In this document: in pieces, positions 29,409 to 39,600 of the stretch
Layout: each line of letters starts with the position of its first letter
Numbering within the stretch: the first letter of the stretch is position 1
Assembly: GCA_030407315.1 (NCBI GenBank)
Contig: JALQPE010001688.1
Location: 248,001 to 312,000 of the forward strand
Direction of reading: 5' to 3'
Origin: Asparagopsis taxiformis
Lineage: Eukaryota; Rhodophyta; Florideophyceae; Bonnemaisoniales; Bonnemaisoniaceae
Length of the DNA: 64,000 bases
The notes under the pieces: model-generated
Seen by the model: the letters and a program-made list of their open reading frames with translations, nothing else
Database searches by the model: none
Told to the model about the DNA's origin: nothing
Program-made: the position numbers and the translations under genes

Positions 29409-30488
29409 TTAAAACAATGTCGTTTGTCGGCAGCGTTCCACTACAGCGCGTACTCCACCCGAACTCGGCAATGACTCGAGCGTCTTACGTCCGTGCGCAA
29501 GTTTTTGCATAGATTTCCTCACACTTTGTATTGTGCTTAAAGATTGCTCAAGATTTGTCGCAAGCGTTGTACAATCGGCAGACAACTCGGTTGTATTCGC
29601 ATCCACATCCGCATTGCGATTTGAAACTGAAGGTCGTGCAGCTCGAAATGCAAGCGACTCAGAAGAGAAGAGTCGAAACCGTTGAACGAGCGCAATTAAC
29701 GAAGAACACGTCTTTGCAATACTCCGAATAGAGCTGCTATCCACAGCATCCGATTCCTGCTGCACGCGATCAGCACGACTATCTACTACCTGTTCCGCTG
29801 CATCTAATGAACTATGTGCATCACGCTGCATACTGCGCAAGTGGTCCAGAATCTGCTCCCTACTTTTCGAAGCACTAGTCGGCGAATCTTTATCCGACGA
29901 CCGCACTCGCGAAGCGTGCTTATGCGGTCTGGAGCCATTAACGGACGACTGTTTCTGCGAGAAGGGGCGTCGTTTCCTGCTCGAATGCTCCTGGAGAAGG
30001 GCGAGTGTATTGGGGAACAAGATATGTCTCTGACTGAGCAGCAAATCCAATTGTGCATTCGCGGTGATATCTTCCTGCGACAGGGCGGGGGCGCCATGAT
30101 CGTCCTCGTCGTCGTGCACCGGGGCGTCGGCAAGACGGAGACGGGCGCGTCTTCTCTGGGCGGCCATGGCGAGGTCAATTGCTGCGCGAAGAAAGGTGTT
30201 TGCGGCGTGACGATCGCGCAAGCGTTCGGAATCAGCGGTGAAGGGCGGACGGAAGCCGGCGGCATTTGGAGCGGCTGAATGGAGACCGAGATTGTTCCAG
30301 AAATCGGCATGCAGTTGCTCGGTGGCGGGCTCGAATGCAGGGTCGATTATGGACGCAAGCCATTGGAGCGTGTGCAAACGGGCGTCGCCTGACGGCTCGA
30401 TGCTGCACTTATCGGCGGCGCGCGGAAAGCCGAGCGTGGTGAGGTCTGTGGATAAGCAAAGGGGAGAGGAGAAGTATGGGGCTGCCAT
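29409..30488 (-). CDS. Possible augmin subunit 7 (HAUS7/AUG7-like)
   Basis: 359-aa protein from ATG 30488 without a strong domain hit by eye. The N-terminal ~40 residues (LTTLGFPRAADKCSIEPSG, then RLHTLQWLASIIDP) resemble the calponin-homology-like N-terminus of HAUS7/AUG7, and the length is close to human HAUS7 (about 370 aa). The C-terminal third (about 250-345) is heptad-patterned helix. The middle is Ser/Arg-rich. HAUS6 is encoded 6 kb away, which makes augmin plausible, and a CHR-like TTTGAA at 30548-30553 lies 60 nt before the start. The identity remains tentative; an unrelated coiled-coil protein is the alternative. Confidence 0.4.
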   Translation of the reverse strand: MAAPYFSSPLCLSTDLTTLGFPRAADKCSIEPSGDARLHTLQWLASIIDPAFEPATEQLHADFWNNLGLHSAAPNAAGFRPPFTADSERLRDRHAANTFLRAAIDLAMAAQRRRARLRLADAPVHDDEDDHGAPALSQEDITANAQLDLLLSQRHILFPNTLALLQEHSSRKRRPFSQKQSSVNGSRPHKHASRVRSSDKDSPTSASKSREQILDHLRSMQRDAHSSLDAAEQVVDSRADRVQQESDAVDSSSIRSIAKTCSSLIALVQRFRLFSSESLAFRAARPSVSNRNADVDANTTELSADCTTLATNLEQSLSTIQSVRKSMQKLAHGRKTLESLPSSGGVRAVVERCRQTTLF

Positions 30489-30831
30489 GAGGGTTGGTTG
30501 CGGCAAGTATGCGTGGCCCCAGTTGAATGAAATGCAAAGTCGGGCAGTTTGAAAATCGTTGGTGATGATATAGATGTGGATCAATGACTGTTACCGTATT
30601 TGAATGCGTTCGAATATCTGCGTTTCCCTCCACTTGTACCGCACGCTGCGTCTGCCATCACGTGTCAATCTGCACGGCAGATTTGTATTGAAATTTTAAA
30701 TTTCAATTCATTGTATCGATTGATGACGTTGAGATTGCACTACAGTTACTGTACAGTGTACACAGACACGCGCGCCCCGATCAATGCTCCTCCGCTCCCT
30801 GCACAAAATTAGTGTAGCCAAACAAATTCGA
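30489..30831. other. Intergenic region between RHL1 and the HAUS7-like gene
   Basis: 343 nt separating two minus-strand genes. It contains a CHR-like TTTGAA at 30548-30553, an AT-rich segment with mirrored AAATTT-type runs near 30690-30710, and a palindromic CTGTACAG around 30747. No gene was seen. Confidence 0.4.
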
Positions 30832-31713
30832 TCACAGCCCATCAACATCGACAACGTCTTGAGTCTCCATCACTTCCTCACTCTCATCTTCTTCATTAAA
30901 CAGCTGCGAATAATCAACCTTATTCCGATTCCTTCGCGACGGATTAACCCGCACAGAAGCACTTTTCTCCTCCTCATTCACCACAACGTCATCGCCCTTC
31001 CACGCCTCCGAATCGCTATCATCCAACAAAACAATCTGCTCCGCCTCGTTGTCCACTTCCAACGCCTTATCCTCTTCCTCCGAAGACGCGGAAAGAGCAC
31101 GCGACTTACGCCGCGCGACCTTGGGCGCCTTCCGCTGCGACGCGCTCTCCCCCGGCGTCTCCCATAAATCGGCCGCGAGTTGGCGCTTCCTCTTCAGAAA
31201 ATTGGGCAACGGCAGAGGCACATCTCCGGGATTTGACTTTTCATCTCCCACCCACGCCCATTCCGAAAACACTACCAGCGTCTCAAACGAGTCCACCACG
31301 TGCACCGGTTGCGTCTTGGCGCCCCCTTTGAGAGCGATGATGGGGTTGCTGGGGAACACAAGCGATCCCTTCATTTTCAGCCGCCCATGCGGTGGATAGT
31401 CGACGTACAGAAATGGCGTTCGTGTGTCGAGGCCGCATAGCGCGCCGATTTTGGCGCCGGGCGCCAGTGATATCGTTCCGGGAAACACGAAGAGGTACTT
31501 TTTCTTTCGAGATGATTGTCGTTTGAGAATGTCCGCGCCATCGCATTTGCGCAGAGCGCACGGGATTGACTGTTCTTGTAATGTAGTTTCGTGCGTGGCT
31601 TGTAGCAAACGACCTTCGGCGCGTTTTCGAAGACGGTTGGTTTCTTGCTGCACGTGTCGGTCCTCTTCTGTCTGCCCCTCGGCATTGTTGGACTTTTTCG
31701 CGTTGGACGGCAT
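30832..31713 (-). CDS. RHL1: RHL1, DNA topoisomerase VI complex component
   Basis: Homologue of plant ROOT HAIRLESS 1, a DNA-binding partner of topoisomerase VI needed for endoreduplication in plants. In 293 aa the conserved core (about residues 65-165) reads RKKKYLFVFPGTISLAPGAKI, then GLDTRTPFLYVDYPPHGRLK, the block GSLVFPSNPII and VVDSFETLVVFSEWAWVGDEKSNP. These match the plant protein's KYLF-FPG, YLDFP, IVYPKN and MIVFSEAWWIG blocks. The C-terminal half is acidic and low complexity, ending in an EEDESEE stretch. It is divergent from the dehydrogenase gene across 378 nt. Confidence 0.87.
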   Translation of the reverse strand: MPSNAKKSNNAEGQTEEDRHVQQETNRLRKRAEGRLLQATHETTLQEQSIPCALRKCDGADILKRQSSRKKKYLFVFPGTISLAPGAKIGALCGLDTRTPFLYVDYPPHGRLKMKGSLVFPSNPIIALKGGAKTQPVHVVDSFETLVVFSEWAWVGDEKSNPGDVPLPLPNFLKRKRQLAADLWETPGESASQRKAPKVARRKSRALSASSEEEDKALEVDNEAEQIVLLDDSDSEAWKGDDVVVNEEEKSASVRVNPSRRNRNKVDYSQLFNEEDESEEVMETQDVVDVDGL

Positions 31714-32091
31714 TGCAACGATGCTGGGGATTGGAGTGCGTCGGTGGTGCGTGCGAGCATTGGCTTTTCTAGTTCAAGGCGACACGGCGCGCAGCTTGAG
31801 TCAGCGCCAAGTTATTCAAGCGCGTTGCAAAGTATTTTAAAATTCATAAAATAAAAATTTATTTTGCAAACAAATCGAGGCTGTCTTACTACTGTACAGG
31901 GCGCTACGCTCTATATAGATAGAAACAATAATTTTTCGTTCACTCGTGATCAAGCTGCCCAATCAACAACCACAACGCTGTAAACATCCACTACCTTCTG
32001 CATGGCTGGTACCAAGCGCTTTCCCTCGTTGTATTGTATGTTTCGCGCTCTCCTTCTCCAATAGCAACCCAACCAAGCCTCCAACATCACG
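31714..32091. promoter_or_regulatory. Divergent promoter region RHL1/dehydrogenase
   Basis: 378 nt. It contains a strongly AT-rich stretch (31832-31875) and a TATA-like CTATATAGATA near 31911. No coding signal. Confidence 0.45.
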
Positions 32092-33153
32092 ATGCCCGCA
32101 TTCGCCTCGCCCGTCGGCGGCGCCCTGCAGAGAACAACTGCAGCGGCAATCTCTGCAAACAACGCCGCTCAGACAGCCCCCCACATGAGCAGCGCAGCTG
32201 CCATAAACCCGGCGCGCACAGCCGTCATCACTGGCGCCAGCGGCGGTATCGGCGAGCAAACATCGAAAGGCCTGGTACGATCGCTGCCCAATCTCGAGCA
32301 GCTCATCCTGTGCTGTCGGAACACCGAAAAGGGCGAGGCCGTTGCGCAGGCGCTTCGCAACGGCAATGTGGCCGGTAGACCAGTCGCTGTGGACGTCGTA
32401 CCCGTGGAATTGTCCAGCGCGCTCAGCACGGTGCAATGCGCGCAAAAGGTGAATCAACTTCTCGCCGAGAAGCCGCTCGATTTGCTCGTGTGCAACGCGG
32501 GTGTCATGGCATGTCCGCTGGACTTTTCCGCCAAAGAGTCGGACGATTTTCATCGCATCGAACAACAGTACTTTGTCAACCATCTGTCGCAGGCTCTGCT
32601 GTCGGCAAAGTTGCTCCCGGCACTGCGAAAGGAGCGTGGTGGTCGTATTGTGTTTGTGTCATCCATGGCAGTGGCGATTTCGCGCGCACGCGCAACCGCG
32701 CCGCTCATTGCTGAGAAGACGGATGATGTTGTGACTGATGAGACGTATTCGAAATGGAAGGCGTATGGTGACTCCAAGGTGGCTATGTCGATGTTTGCGA
32801 AACAGCTGGCGGAAAAGGAGAATGGACTGGTTGAGTGTGTTAGTTTGCATCCGGGTGTCGTGGCGACGGATCTAGGGAGACATCTTCCGTTTGGAAAGTG
32901 GTTGAAGGTTGATGAGAATCCGTCATTTCTGGCCAAGACGTTGCTGCGAATGTCTGGACTGAAAACACCGGTGCAGGGTGCGCAATTGAGTCTTGAGCTT
33001 TCAACTGCACCGAGGAATTCGCTGGAAAACGGCGCGATGTATGTTGCGCTTGGTGGAAAACAAGTGGACAAATGGTCGTTCCCGCTGCTCAGCAATGCAG
33101 AGGAACGTGAGAAATTGTATAATGATACAATTAAGTTTGTAGATTCATTTTAG
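32092..33153 (+). CDS. Short-chain dehydrogenase/reductase (RDH/POR-like), possibly plastid
   Basis: NAD(P)H-dependent oxidoreductase with Rossmann fold, 353 aa. The cofactor motif TGASGGIGEQT is near residue 46, CNAGVMA near 140, the catalytic Ser in VFVSSMA near 188, and the catalytic YxxxK appears as YGDSK near 225. It resembles the retinol-dehydrogenase/WWOX/protochlorophyllide-reductase branch, but POR-specific residues are not evident, so the substrate is open. The first ~42 residues (MPAFASPVGGALQRTTAAA and on) are Ala/Ser/Thr-rich without acidic residues and carry an early Phe, consistent with a red-algal plastid transit peptide. A sulfur transporter gene follows on the same strand. 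Confidence 0.88.
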   Translation: MPAFASPVGGALQRTTAAAISANNAAQTAPHMSSAAAINPARTAVITGASGGIGEQTSKGLVRSLPNLEQLILCCRNTEKGEAVAQALRNGNVAGRPVAVDVVPVELSSALSTVQCAQKVNQLLAEKPLDLLVCNAGVMACPLDFSAKESDDFHRIEQQYFVNHLSQALLSAKLLPALRKERGGRIVFVSSMAVAISRARATAPLIAEKTDDVVTDETYSKWKAYGDSKVAMSMFAKQLAEKENGLVECVSLHPGVVATDLGRHLPFGKWLKVDENPSFLAKTLLRMSGLKTPVQGAQLSLELSTAPRNSLENGAMYVALGGKQVDKWSFPLLSNAEEREKLYNDTIKFVDSF

Positions 33154-33379
33154 AGACAACTAAAAATATGTGGTATTATGATCTTGGTAGCGCATGGGTA
33201 TTGAGATTGGATTAACACAAGCACCAAACAAACTGTGTAATCTTGGTGCACGCAAGTTGCTCGCAACGGCCTGTCGCACCTCAGGTCTCTATAAACACGT
33301 TGACGCCATTACTTTAAACGACATAGAACACACGCACCATCATCTAGTACCACCTATACGCAATCAAACGCTGCGACAA

Positions 33380-34429
33380 ATGCCGTTCACACCGATCCAC
33401 GCCGTCATAGGCGGGCTGTCCATCGGTCTAAGCACATTCTGGAACGCACGTCTCAACGGAAAAGTGACGGGCATCAGCGGCACACTACGCTCCGCTCTCA
33501 GCCTCAACCGCCAATCACTAGCGTTTCTCGCGGGGTTGTCAACGGCCGGCGTGCTACTACGCCCGCTTATCGATGCGCCACTTACAGTTGACATTGTCTC
33601 CGCACTGCCATTGGCGCGATTAGTACCGGCCGGAGTGCTCGTCGGACTCGGTGCCACGATCGGCAATGGATGCACATCCGGTCACGCGGTGTCCGGTCTA
33701 TCGCGACTAAGCATGCGTTCGTTATTGGCAACGCTGACGTTGATGACAACGGCCGTTGTTTCGGCAAAACTGAGCGGCACGGCACAATTGTACGATCTTG
33801 ACGCAATCGATGTGGACTTGTCAAATATCTTTGCAAATGCGGTTTTGCCATCTGTCAGACAAGCGACGCGTATGCTCGCTACAGTGCTCATATCGGTTGC
33901 GGTGCCGCAGTTGGTTTGGAAAATGGCCAAATTAAGACGTGCGGCCTCGGGTGTACACCCCGATGATAGCCATGTTAGCACGCCGCGATGCGTGCAGGAA
34001 GTGCTGCAATTCGTGTTGGGGCTGAGCTTTGGTGGTGGGCTTATCGTGGCCGGTATGGCGAATCCTCAGAAAGTGATTGCGTTTCTAAATGTGGCAACAG
34101 CGAGTTGGGATCCGACGTTGATGTTTGTTTTTGTCGGCGCAATTCCGTTGGGTATTTTGGGATTTCGACCGATTGTGCGTGGTGTGAAACCGAAGCTTGC
34201 GGACACGCATTCGTTACCGTCACGGTCGGATGTCGATGGGAAATTACTGACAGGGGCAGCATTATTCGGGGCTGGTTGGGGCATGGTCGGTCTTTGTCCG
34301 GGTCCAGCATTTGTCTACTTTGGTGTATTCCCACAAAGTACTGGTGCAGCGTCGTTTGTAGCTTCCATGATCGTTGGCATAAGTTGTGCAAAACCTGTAC
34401 TTACTTGTAATGATGCGTGGTTGAAATGA
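33380..34429 (+). CDS. YeeE/YedE-family sulfur (thiosulfate) transporter
   Basis: Polytopic membrane protein with two halves of the YeeE/YedE (DUF395) domain, mainly a bacterial family that takes up thiosulfate or other reduced sulfur. The first half contains IGNGCTSGHAVSGLSRLS and the second GMVGLCPGPAF, the two conserved Cys-containing pore motifs. Between them lie about nine to ten hydrophobic helices. ATG 33380 (MPFTPIHAVIGGLSIG) puts the first helix at once and leaves a TATA-like TATAAAC at 33289-33295 upstream. An in-frame ATG at 33194 would add 62 residues and leave only 40 nt after the previous gene. Horizontal origin from bacteria is likely. Confidence 0.88.
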   Translation: MPFTPIHAVIGGLSIGLSTFWNARLNGKVTGISGTLRSALSLNRQSLAFLAGLSTAGVLLRPLIDAPLTVDIVSALPLARLVPAGVLVGLGATIGNGCTSGHAVSGLSRLSMRSLLATLTLMTTAVVSAKLSGTAQLYDLDAIDVDLSNIFANAVLPSVRQATRMLATVLISVAVPQLVWKMAKLRRAASGVHPDDSHVSTPRCVQEVLQFVLGLSFGGGLIVAGMANPQKVIAFLNVATASWDPTLMFVFVGAIPLGILGFRPIVRGVKPKLADTHSLPSRSDVDGKLLTGAALFGAGWGMVGLCPGPAFVYFGVFPQSTGAASFVASMIVGISCAKPVLTCNDAWLK

Positions 34430-34856
34430 TGAATGTTCGAGCGGTCTCTACGTGTTGCTCTGAGGTAAAGTTAACGCGCGTCACTTGAAAAGGGGAGCGC
34501 GTCACATTTCAGTCGTGACACAATAAATATAGTAGAGTGATCTTGACTACACCGTGCAGTGCAGTCTGCACGTCATCGGGTAAGTCGCAACGTAATGTTA
34601 CACAACATTACAGTAAATCGATGTCGGCCGCTACCGAATTTCAACTGTAAGTCTCCGTTTGTACAGCAAATCACAGCACGTTGCGCCGACCATCTCCTCG
34701 AGTTGCATCGACCGGCGACTTAGCCTTGTCGCCGTACCATGCGACACACTCTGGACTGACCACACAGCGCGACCGCCGCCGTCATGAACTCAGATCGATC
34801 GCAATGTGCAGCTCCTATCCCTGACGCGCTTCTTCGAGCACCCGTCAACGCCCCAA
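34430..34856. other. Intergenic region with nested repeats upstream of TFIIIA
   Basis: 427 nt. It holds a direct repeat GCGCGTCAC (34475-34483 and 34497-34505), the dispersed palindrome copy 2 (34553-34572), a perfect 8-bp inverted repeat GTAATGTT-ACAC-AACATTAC (34592-34611), and an ATG at 34784 in another frame than TFIIIA. It is unusually rich in symmetric elements for its length. Confidence 0.55.
34553..34572. repeat. Dispersed palindromic element, copy 2
   Basis: CGTGCAG-TGCAGT-CTGCACG is a 7-bp perfect inverted repeat with a 6-nt spacer. It shares 18 of 20 bases with the element at 18825-18844 (CGTGCAG-NN-CAGT-CTGCACG). It lies about 300 nt upstream of the TFIIIA ATG. Confidence 0.6.
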
Positions 34857-36296
34857 ATGAACGTCGAGCACGTTTGCGAAACGTGCGGACAAACCTTCAC
34901 CCGCAGCGGTCATTTAACTCAGCACATCCGCATTCACACCGGTGAGCGTCCATACAAATGTGACCATCCCGGTTGCCAGAATCGCTACTCGCGTAAAGAC
35001 CATCTCCGTCGCCATGAACTTTCCCATCACCCCGAATTGAAACATCTCGAGTGTCCGCACGATAATTGCAACATGCGATTTGACACCAGACAGAAATTGC
35101 ATAGACATGTGGCGTCACATAACCGCCCCAAACTCTTTCAGTGTCCCGACTGTCCTGAACAGTTTGTCAAGAAATATCAACTCGCTGCGCATAGTACCTT
35201 GCATACCGGTAAGAAACCGTACCCTTGCACGGTGGATGGCTGTTCTATGTCGTTTCTGAGGTCCAATACGCTTAAGAGACATGTGCAAAATTGCCATCTG
35301 TCGCAGAAGGTCTATATATGTTCGGATCAGAGATGCACCGATACTGATGCATCGTTTACAAAGTTTACAGACTTGCAGAAGCACATCAAGAAAATGCATC
35401 CAAAAGTGCGAAAGACAGCGTGTGATTATTGTGGTGCCGTGTTTCTGAAATCAAACGACCTTAAGAATCACATGCGCACCCATGAGGTTCCGGTCGCCGA
35501 CCGACTTGAATTCGTTTGTAAATATCCCGGTTGTAACGCTGCATATACAAAGTCGTCCAATCTCGGCACTCATATCCGATCCAAACATGAGGATACTTCA
35601 GCTTTTATCTGTTCTGTATGTGAGACAGCTTTCTCCCTTAAATCTTCATTGAAGCGTCATATGAAGAAGCTGCATAACATCGACCTACTGCCCAGCAGTA
35701 GATCGAAACGCATAACTGTACCTAAAGACCCCAATAGCACTACCTATGACGATGAAGCTGCTGCGGCTGCCGCCGCTGCATTCCAACTCATAGACGATGA
35801 TCCAATGCCATCACCGGAAACCACTCCAATGCAAGTGAATGACGAGGTGCAGCTCCAGTCAAACAACCCAGCTTCACAAATAGATGAAACCCCGTCTGCG
35901 CAACTGTCCAATACGACTGCATTGCGTGTACTACCCGCCGTTACTTCCTTATCGGTGCTACCTGCGCCCGAAAATGCAAATCGCATCGTTTGTACCCAGT
36001 GCAATGGTACATTTGCTCGAAATGAGTCCTTGCAAATCCATATTCAAAAGCATCACGACAAAAATGCTAGTCTGACAGCGGCTGAAAACAACAACGAATG
36101 CATGTCAGATTCGGCAGCGGCGCACAATCCGCAATCATCAAATGGAACTGTCAATTCGCTCAATTTGTGTCCACAGACAGGTAGAGCTCCAAAGACGGGG
36201 CGGAACCTATCCCGCGATGGAACAACCAGCCAAGCTAGTGTATCCAGTTTAGACTCTGCCAGTATCGTTCCCCATGCTAAAATTTGTCCAGTGTAA
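34857..36296 (+). CDS. GTF3A: Transcription factor IIIA (nine C2H2 zinc fingers)
   Basis: 5S rRNA gene-specific RNA polymerase III factor that also binds 5S rRNA. It has 479 aa from ATG 34857. Nine consecutive C2H2 fingers span about residues 7-280, starting CETCGQTFTRSGHLTQHIRIH and ending CSVCETAFSLKSSLKRH. Linker irregularities (an atypical sixth finger, CSDQRCTDTDASF, and extended linkers) match TFIIIA rather than generic finger proteins. A detached tenth finger CTQCNGTFARNESLQIH lies near residue 380 after an Ala tract. The upstream ATG at 34784 is in a different frame and may be a short upstream ORF. Confidence 0.85.
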   Translation: MNVEHVCETCGQTFTRSGHLTQHIRIHTGERPYKCDHPGCQNRYSRKDHLRRHELSHHPELKHLECPHDNCNMRFDTRQKLHRHVASHNRPKLFQCPDCPEQFVKKYQLAAHSTLHTGKKPYPCTVDGCSMSFLRSNTLKRHVQNCHLSQKVYICSDQRCTDTDASFTKFTDLQKHIKKMHPKVRKTACDYCGAVFLKSNDLKNHMRTHEVPVADRLEFVCKYPGCNAAYTKSSNLGTHIRSKHEDTSAFICSVCETAFSLKSSLKRHMKKLHNIDLLPSSRSKRITVPKDPNSTTYDDEAAAAAAAAFQLIDDDPMPSPETTPMQVNDEVQLQSNNPASQIDETPSAQLSNTTALRVLPAVTSLSVLPAPENANRIVCTQCNGTFARNESLQIHIQKHHDKNASLTAAENNNECMSDSAAAHNPQSSNGTVNSLNLCPQTGRAPKTGRNLSRDGTTSQASVSSLDSASIVPHAKICPV

Positions 36297-36634
36297 AGAT
36301 CACTTTCATACAAGCCACACACTTGCTGTCCATATCCGCGTCACCACGCACATATAGAGCGACACATCTCCGACGTCACCTCGACAAGGCGCGCAAGTTC
36401 CTTTCCCCAGTTCCAGAGCATGTCCACGAGTGTACCGCTGTCGGTAATTTGCAACAATGTCGGCGTTACACGAAAGGCTGGACCAGGTTTAGTGTTAGAA
36501 CAGCTTGTTTTACAGGATGGATCGACGTATCCGTCCTACCCCAGGGAGTTTATCTGTTAAGCTAGTCTAGTCCACAAGTGCGTAAAATACAAATACCTTT
36601 GAACCCTACCCACTGCCTCGCCGCCTTCAAATAC
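36297..36634. other. Convergent intergenic region TFIIIA/HAUS6
   Basis: 338 nt between two converging stops. It should hold both 3' UTRs; nothing else was recognised. Confidence 0.4.
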
Positions 36635-39600
36635 CTACTTCAACGCTGCAAATCTCTCTCGGAAAGATTGCACTCGGCTCCTCTTCTTGCCAGAACCCTG
36701 TCCCTTCACGCCACGCGCACCCTTCGTGAGAGTTTCAGCAGATGTTAAGCTCATAGAGCGTTCTATCTTTACGCCACTGCCACTGGACTGACCTCGCACA
36801 TTCTGCTGCCATTGCGCTGTTTGACCGGCAAAGAATCCATCACCCTTTCCACCACCGATCGTGTTAGCCCTGGGTGCAGCAGCACGAGAAGGGAGAATTT
36901 TGCTGATTGGGGATTTGGACAGCGGACCAGCTTTCGCTGGTGCCGGAGAAAACAGCAATTCGTCGTCATCTCCGGAAGACATCAAAAGCGAAGTGTCGTG
37001 AGGAAAAGATGGAACTGTGATAATTCGCGATTCCTTCTTACCAGACCCTGACGACCTGACCTTCGGAGGCTTCCAGCTTCCAAACATGCTTCCCTGAGCC
37101 TTTCTCAGCAAACCCTGTTTCTTTGATGAGTTCCTGCCGTCAGTAGCCAAACTCTGACGCGCTGCCCCGATCTCGGGAGACATGAACAGGCGCTTCGGAA
37201 TCGAGCCTTCAGATGGGGTTGGAGAGCTCGGCTTCGCCGGCATGCAATCATACCCCGGTCCATCAAGGTCGACATCGATTTCATCAGGATTGGACTGCAC
37301 CTCAAGAACAAGACTGCTCACACCTCCTGGGTCAGAAAATACTGAGCCTTCCTGCGCCATGTCATCTTCGTTCCTCGCCTCCGCAGCTTCAGCGACTGCA
37401 GATTCTAGAGCTCTGTGCCTCGCAACTGTTTCATCATCTGACATGACACCGTCAGAGGGGTATGATGGACGGTCCTGAACTGTAACGCTCTTTGGTGCAT
37501 CGGTGTCTTTCGCAACACCAGAACCGGGGACAGAAACTGCTCGATGGAGTGCCTCCTTGCGTCGCATAATCCTACGAGGAGTATGCTTCCTTTGCAAAGC
37601 ATAAGGGCGCGGAGGAGCTGCGGCAGATTTGTGTATATTGTCCAAGTCATCTGAGGCCTCCGTGCGTCGAGTGTTGTCCGGTTTGATGATGTTTGAGACT
37701 TCGCGTTTCACATTTTCATCCTTCTTCCCAGAACGTCGACTAGCGCTGCCAGGCTTTGCTGTTTCTGAAGCTGGCTTCAACCCTCCGTCTTTCTTCACGT
37801 TGGGAAGAATAGCATCCTCTTCTTCAGGACGAAAATCTTCAGAAGTGGGTGGCAATGCTTCCGGATTGGACTTATCAGTGTCTCTACTGGGAACATCAGA
37901 TTCAATCACACATGTCCGAGTTGCGCTATAGGATGGCGGAAGAGCCGCAAAACGAACGCTCCTTCCCGTCTTTGAAGACGGAGTAGTTACTGAATCCTTG
38001 CAGTCGGAAGTGACTCTTGCTCTGTTCGAGCTATGTGACGTTTGTGAGTCTGATCTGCGTAAATCCTTGCGACGATGAGAATGACTCATAGTCGAAATGC
38101 TGGAAGCCGATAAAATGGAGGAGGTGGAAGTGCCTCCTGGTGACGAGCGGTAGCCCTTCCGGTCAGACATCTTCGATGCCTGTAAGGCCCGAGACGCGAC
38201 GTGTAAATCTTTAGCGGTTTCTACTTTGGCAGACGCAAGCTTGGAGGATGAAAGCGCTGCAAACGCGTCTGCCTCAGATTCAGTGTCTGCTGAGTCTGAT
38301 GGTTCATCCGCGATCCATGCTGGTTTTGCCACTGTCACATTAGCTTCTCTGTTAATGACACCTTTGCCGTCATCGGTTGAAACGTCTGCTTTGCCAACTT
38401 CAGAGAGTGATTTTTCAGTCAGTTCTTTGGCCGACTTACCAAGTCGACGTGATGATTCTAGCACGCTCTTGTGCTTGGCGATTGCTGAGCTGACCATCTC
38501 CGGAGTGCGATTCTGATCAACCTTCTGTTTTGCTACATCTGTCTTGTTGCGCGGCACTTCGGCATCATCACTGCCCGGCTGGCATATAGACTCCATACGG
38601 CTCGTGGCTTGCTCCAGTTCACTAGTCGCAGCTCTCACCAATTCTACTATGTCGCTTGCATGCTTGCTATCAAGATCCGGGAGGACAATTTCCCTGCGTA
38701 ACGAATCTCCTTGAGTGAGTTCAGGCTGTACGATGGCTGCAGGATGATTCCCTGTTTCTACGATACTGATAGAGGCACCATCCGCAGCTTTCTCTGGCGG
38801 AAGATCAGACTGCTTCGGGCTCTTCGTGATTGCGGCGGTGACTTGAGGTACCTTTGATGACGATGCAGCGAGTGCACTGACGTCATCCGCCGTCACACTA
38901 GTTGTTTGTTGCTCATCCTCTGAGACCAACTGCTTTGCAGTGGAATCATCAGTTTTGGGCTCCAGTTGAGCGGCGTGCTGCAGATTGGCAACAGCACCAT
39001 CGATACGGTTTCGTTGGAGCAATTGGTCGACATTTGATCGCAGTGCTCGTGTCTCAGAGGAAAAAGCGAGCAGTGTGTTGAGATCAGCAGCAATGTCTTC
39101 GCATGCATCGTTGGGTTCTGGAAGTTCATCGACTGAAGAACCGGATTCCATGCTTTCTATTGGACTAGTTTTGAGCTCCTCCGTTAGCTCACTGCTGGGA
39201 GAAGCGGGATGTGTGGATACAGTGGAGATAGTAGGCGGTGAGGAGACGGATTTTGGCGGATTGGATGCGGATCCACGCATATCGACACCGTTCTCATCAA
39301 AGCCCATATCAGCGAGCTGCCCCTTGAGCATACGGAGCTTGGCTTCAAAGTCACCGATCTTATCGCGAAGACTGTCTGCCTCGGAGGTCCATGTTTTAGC
39401 GCCCTGCTTGCCCATATCGGAGGTTCGTTGGAGGGCGAGTCGCTCAGCCTCGATGCGGGTACGCATTTCATCGGCATCCTTGGCTCTCTGCTGAGCGGCG
39501 GAGAGCATACCGACGCCGAGGAAGCGGCGCTGGCGCGGGGGGAGGTCGGAACGAGAAGCGTGGGAGGATCGACTGGTTCGCAGGGAGGATTGATGAGAGA

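Noticed and set aside
32092..33153. Calling the dehydrogenase protochlorophyllide reductase
   Set aside because: TGASGGIG, CNAGVMA and YGDSK fit the broader SDR/retinol-dehydrogenase branch; POR-specific segments were not seen.
34784..34880. Start of TFIIIA at the upstream ATG 34784
   Set aside because: It is in another frame and does not lead into the zinc fingers; treated as a possible upstream ORF.
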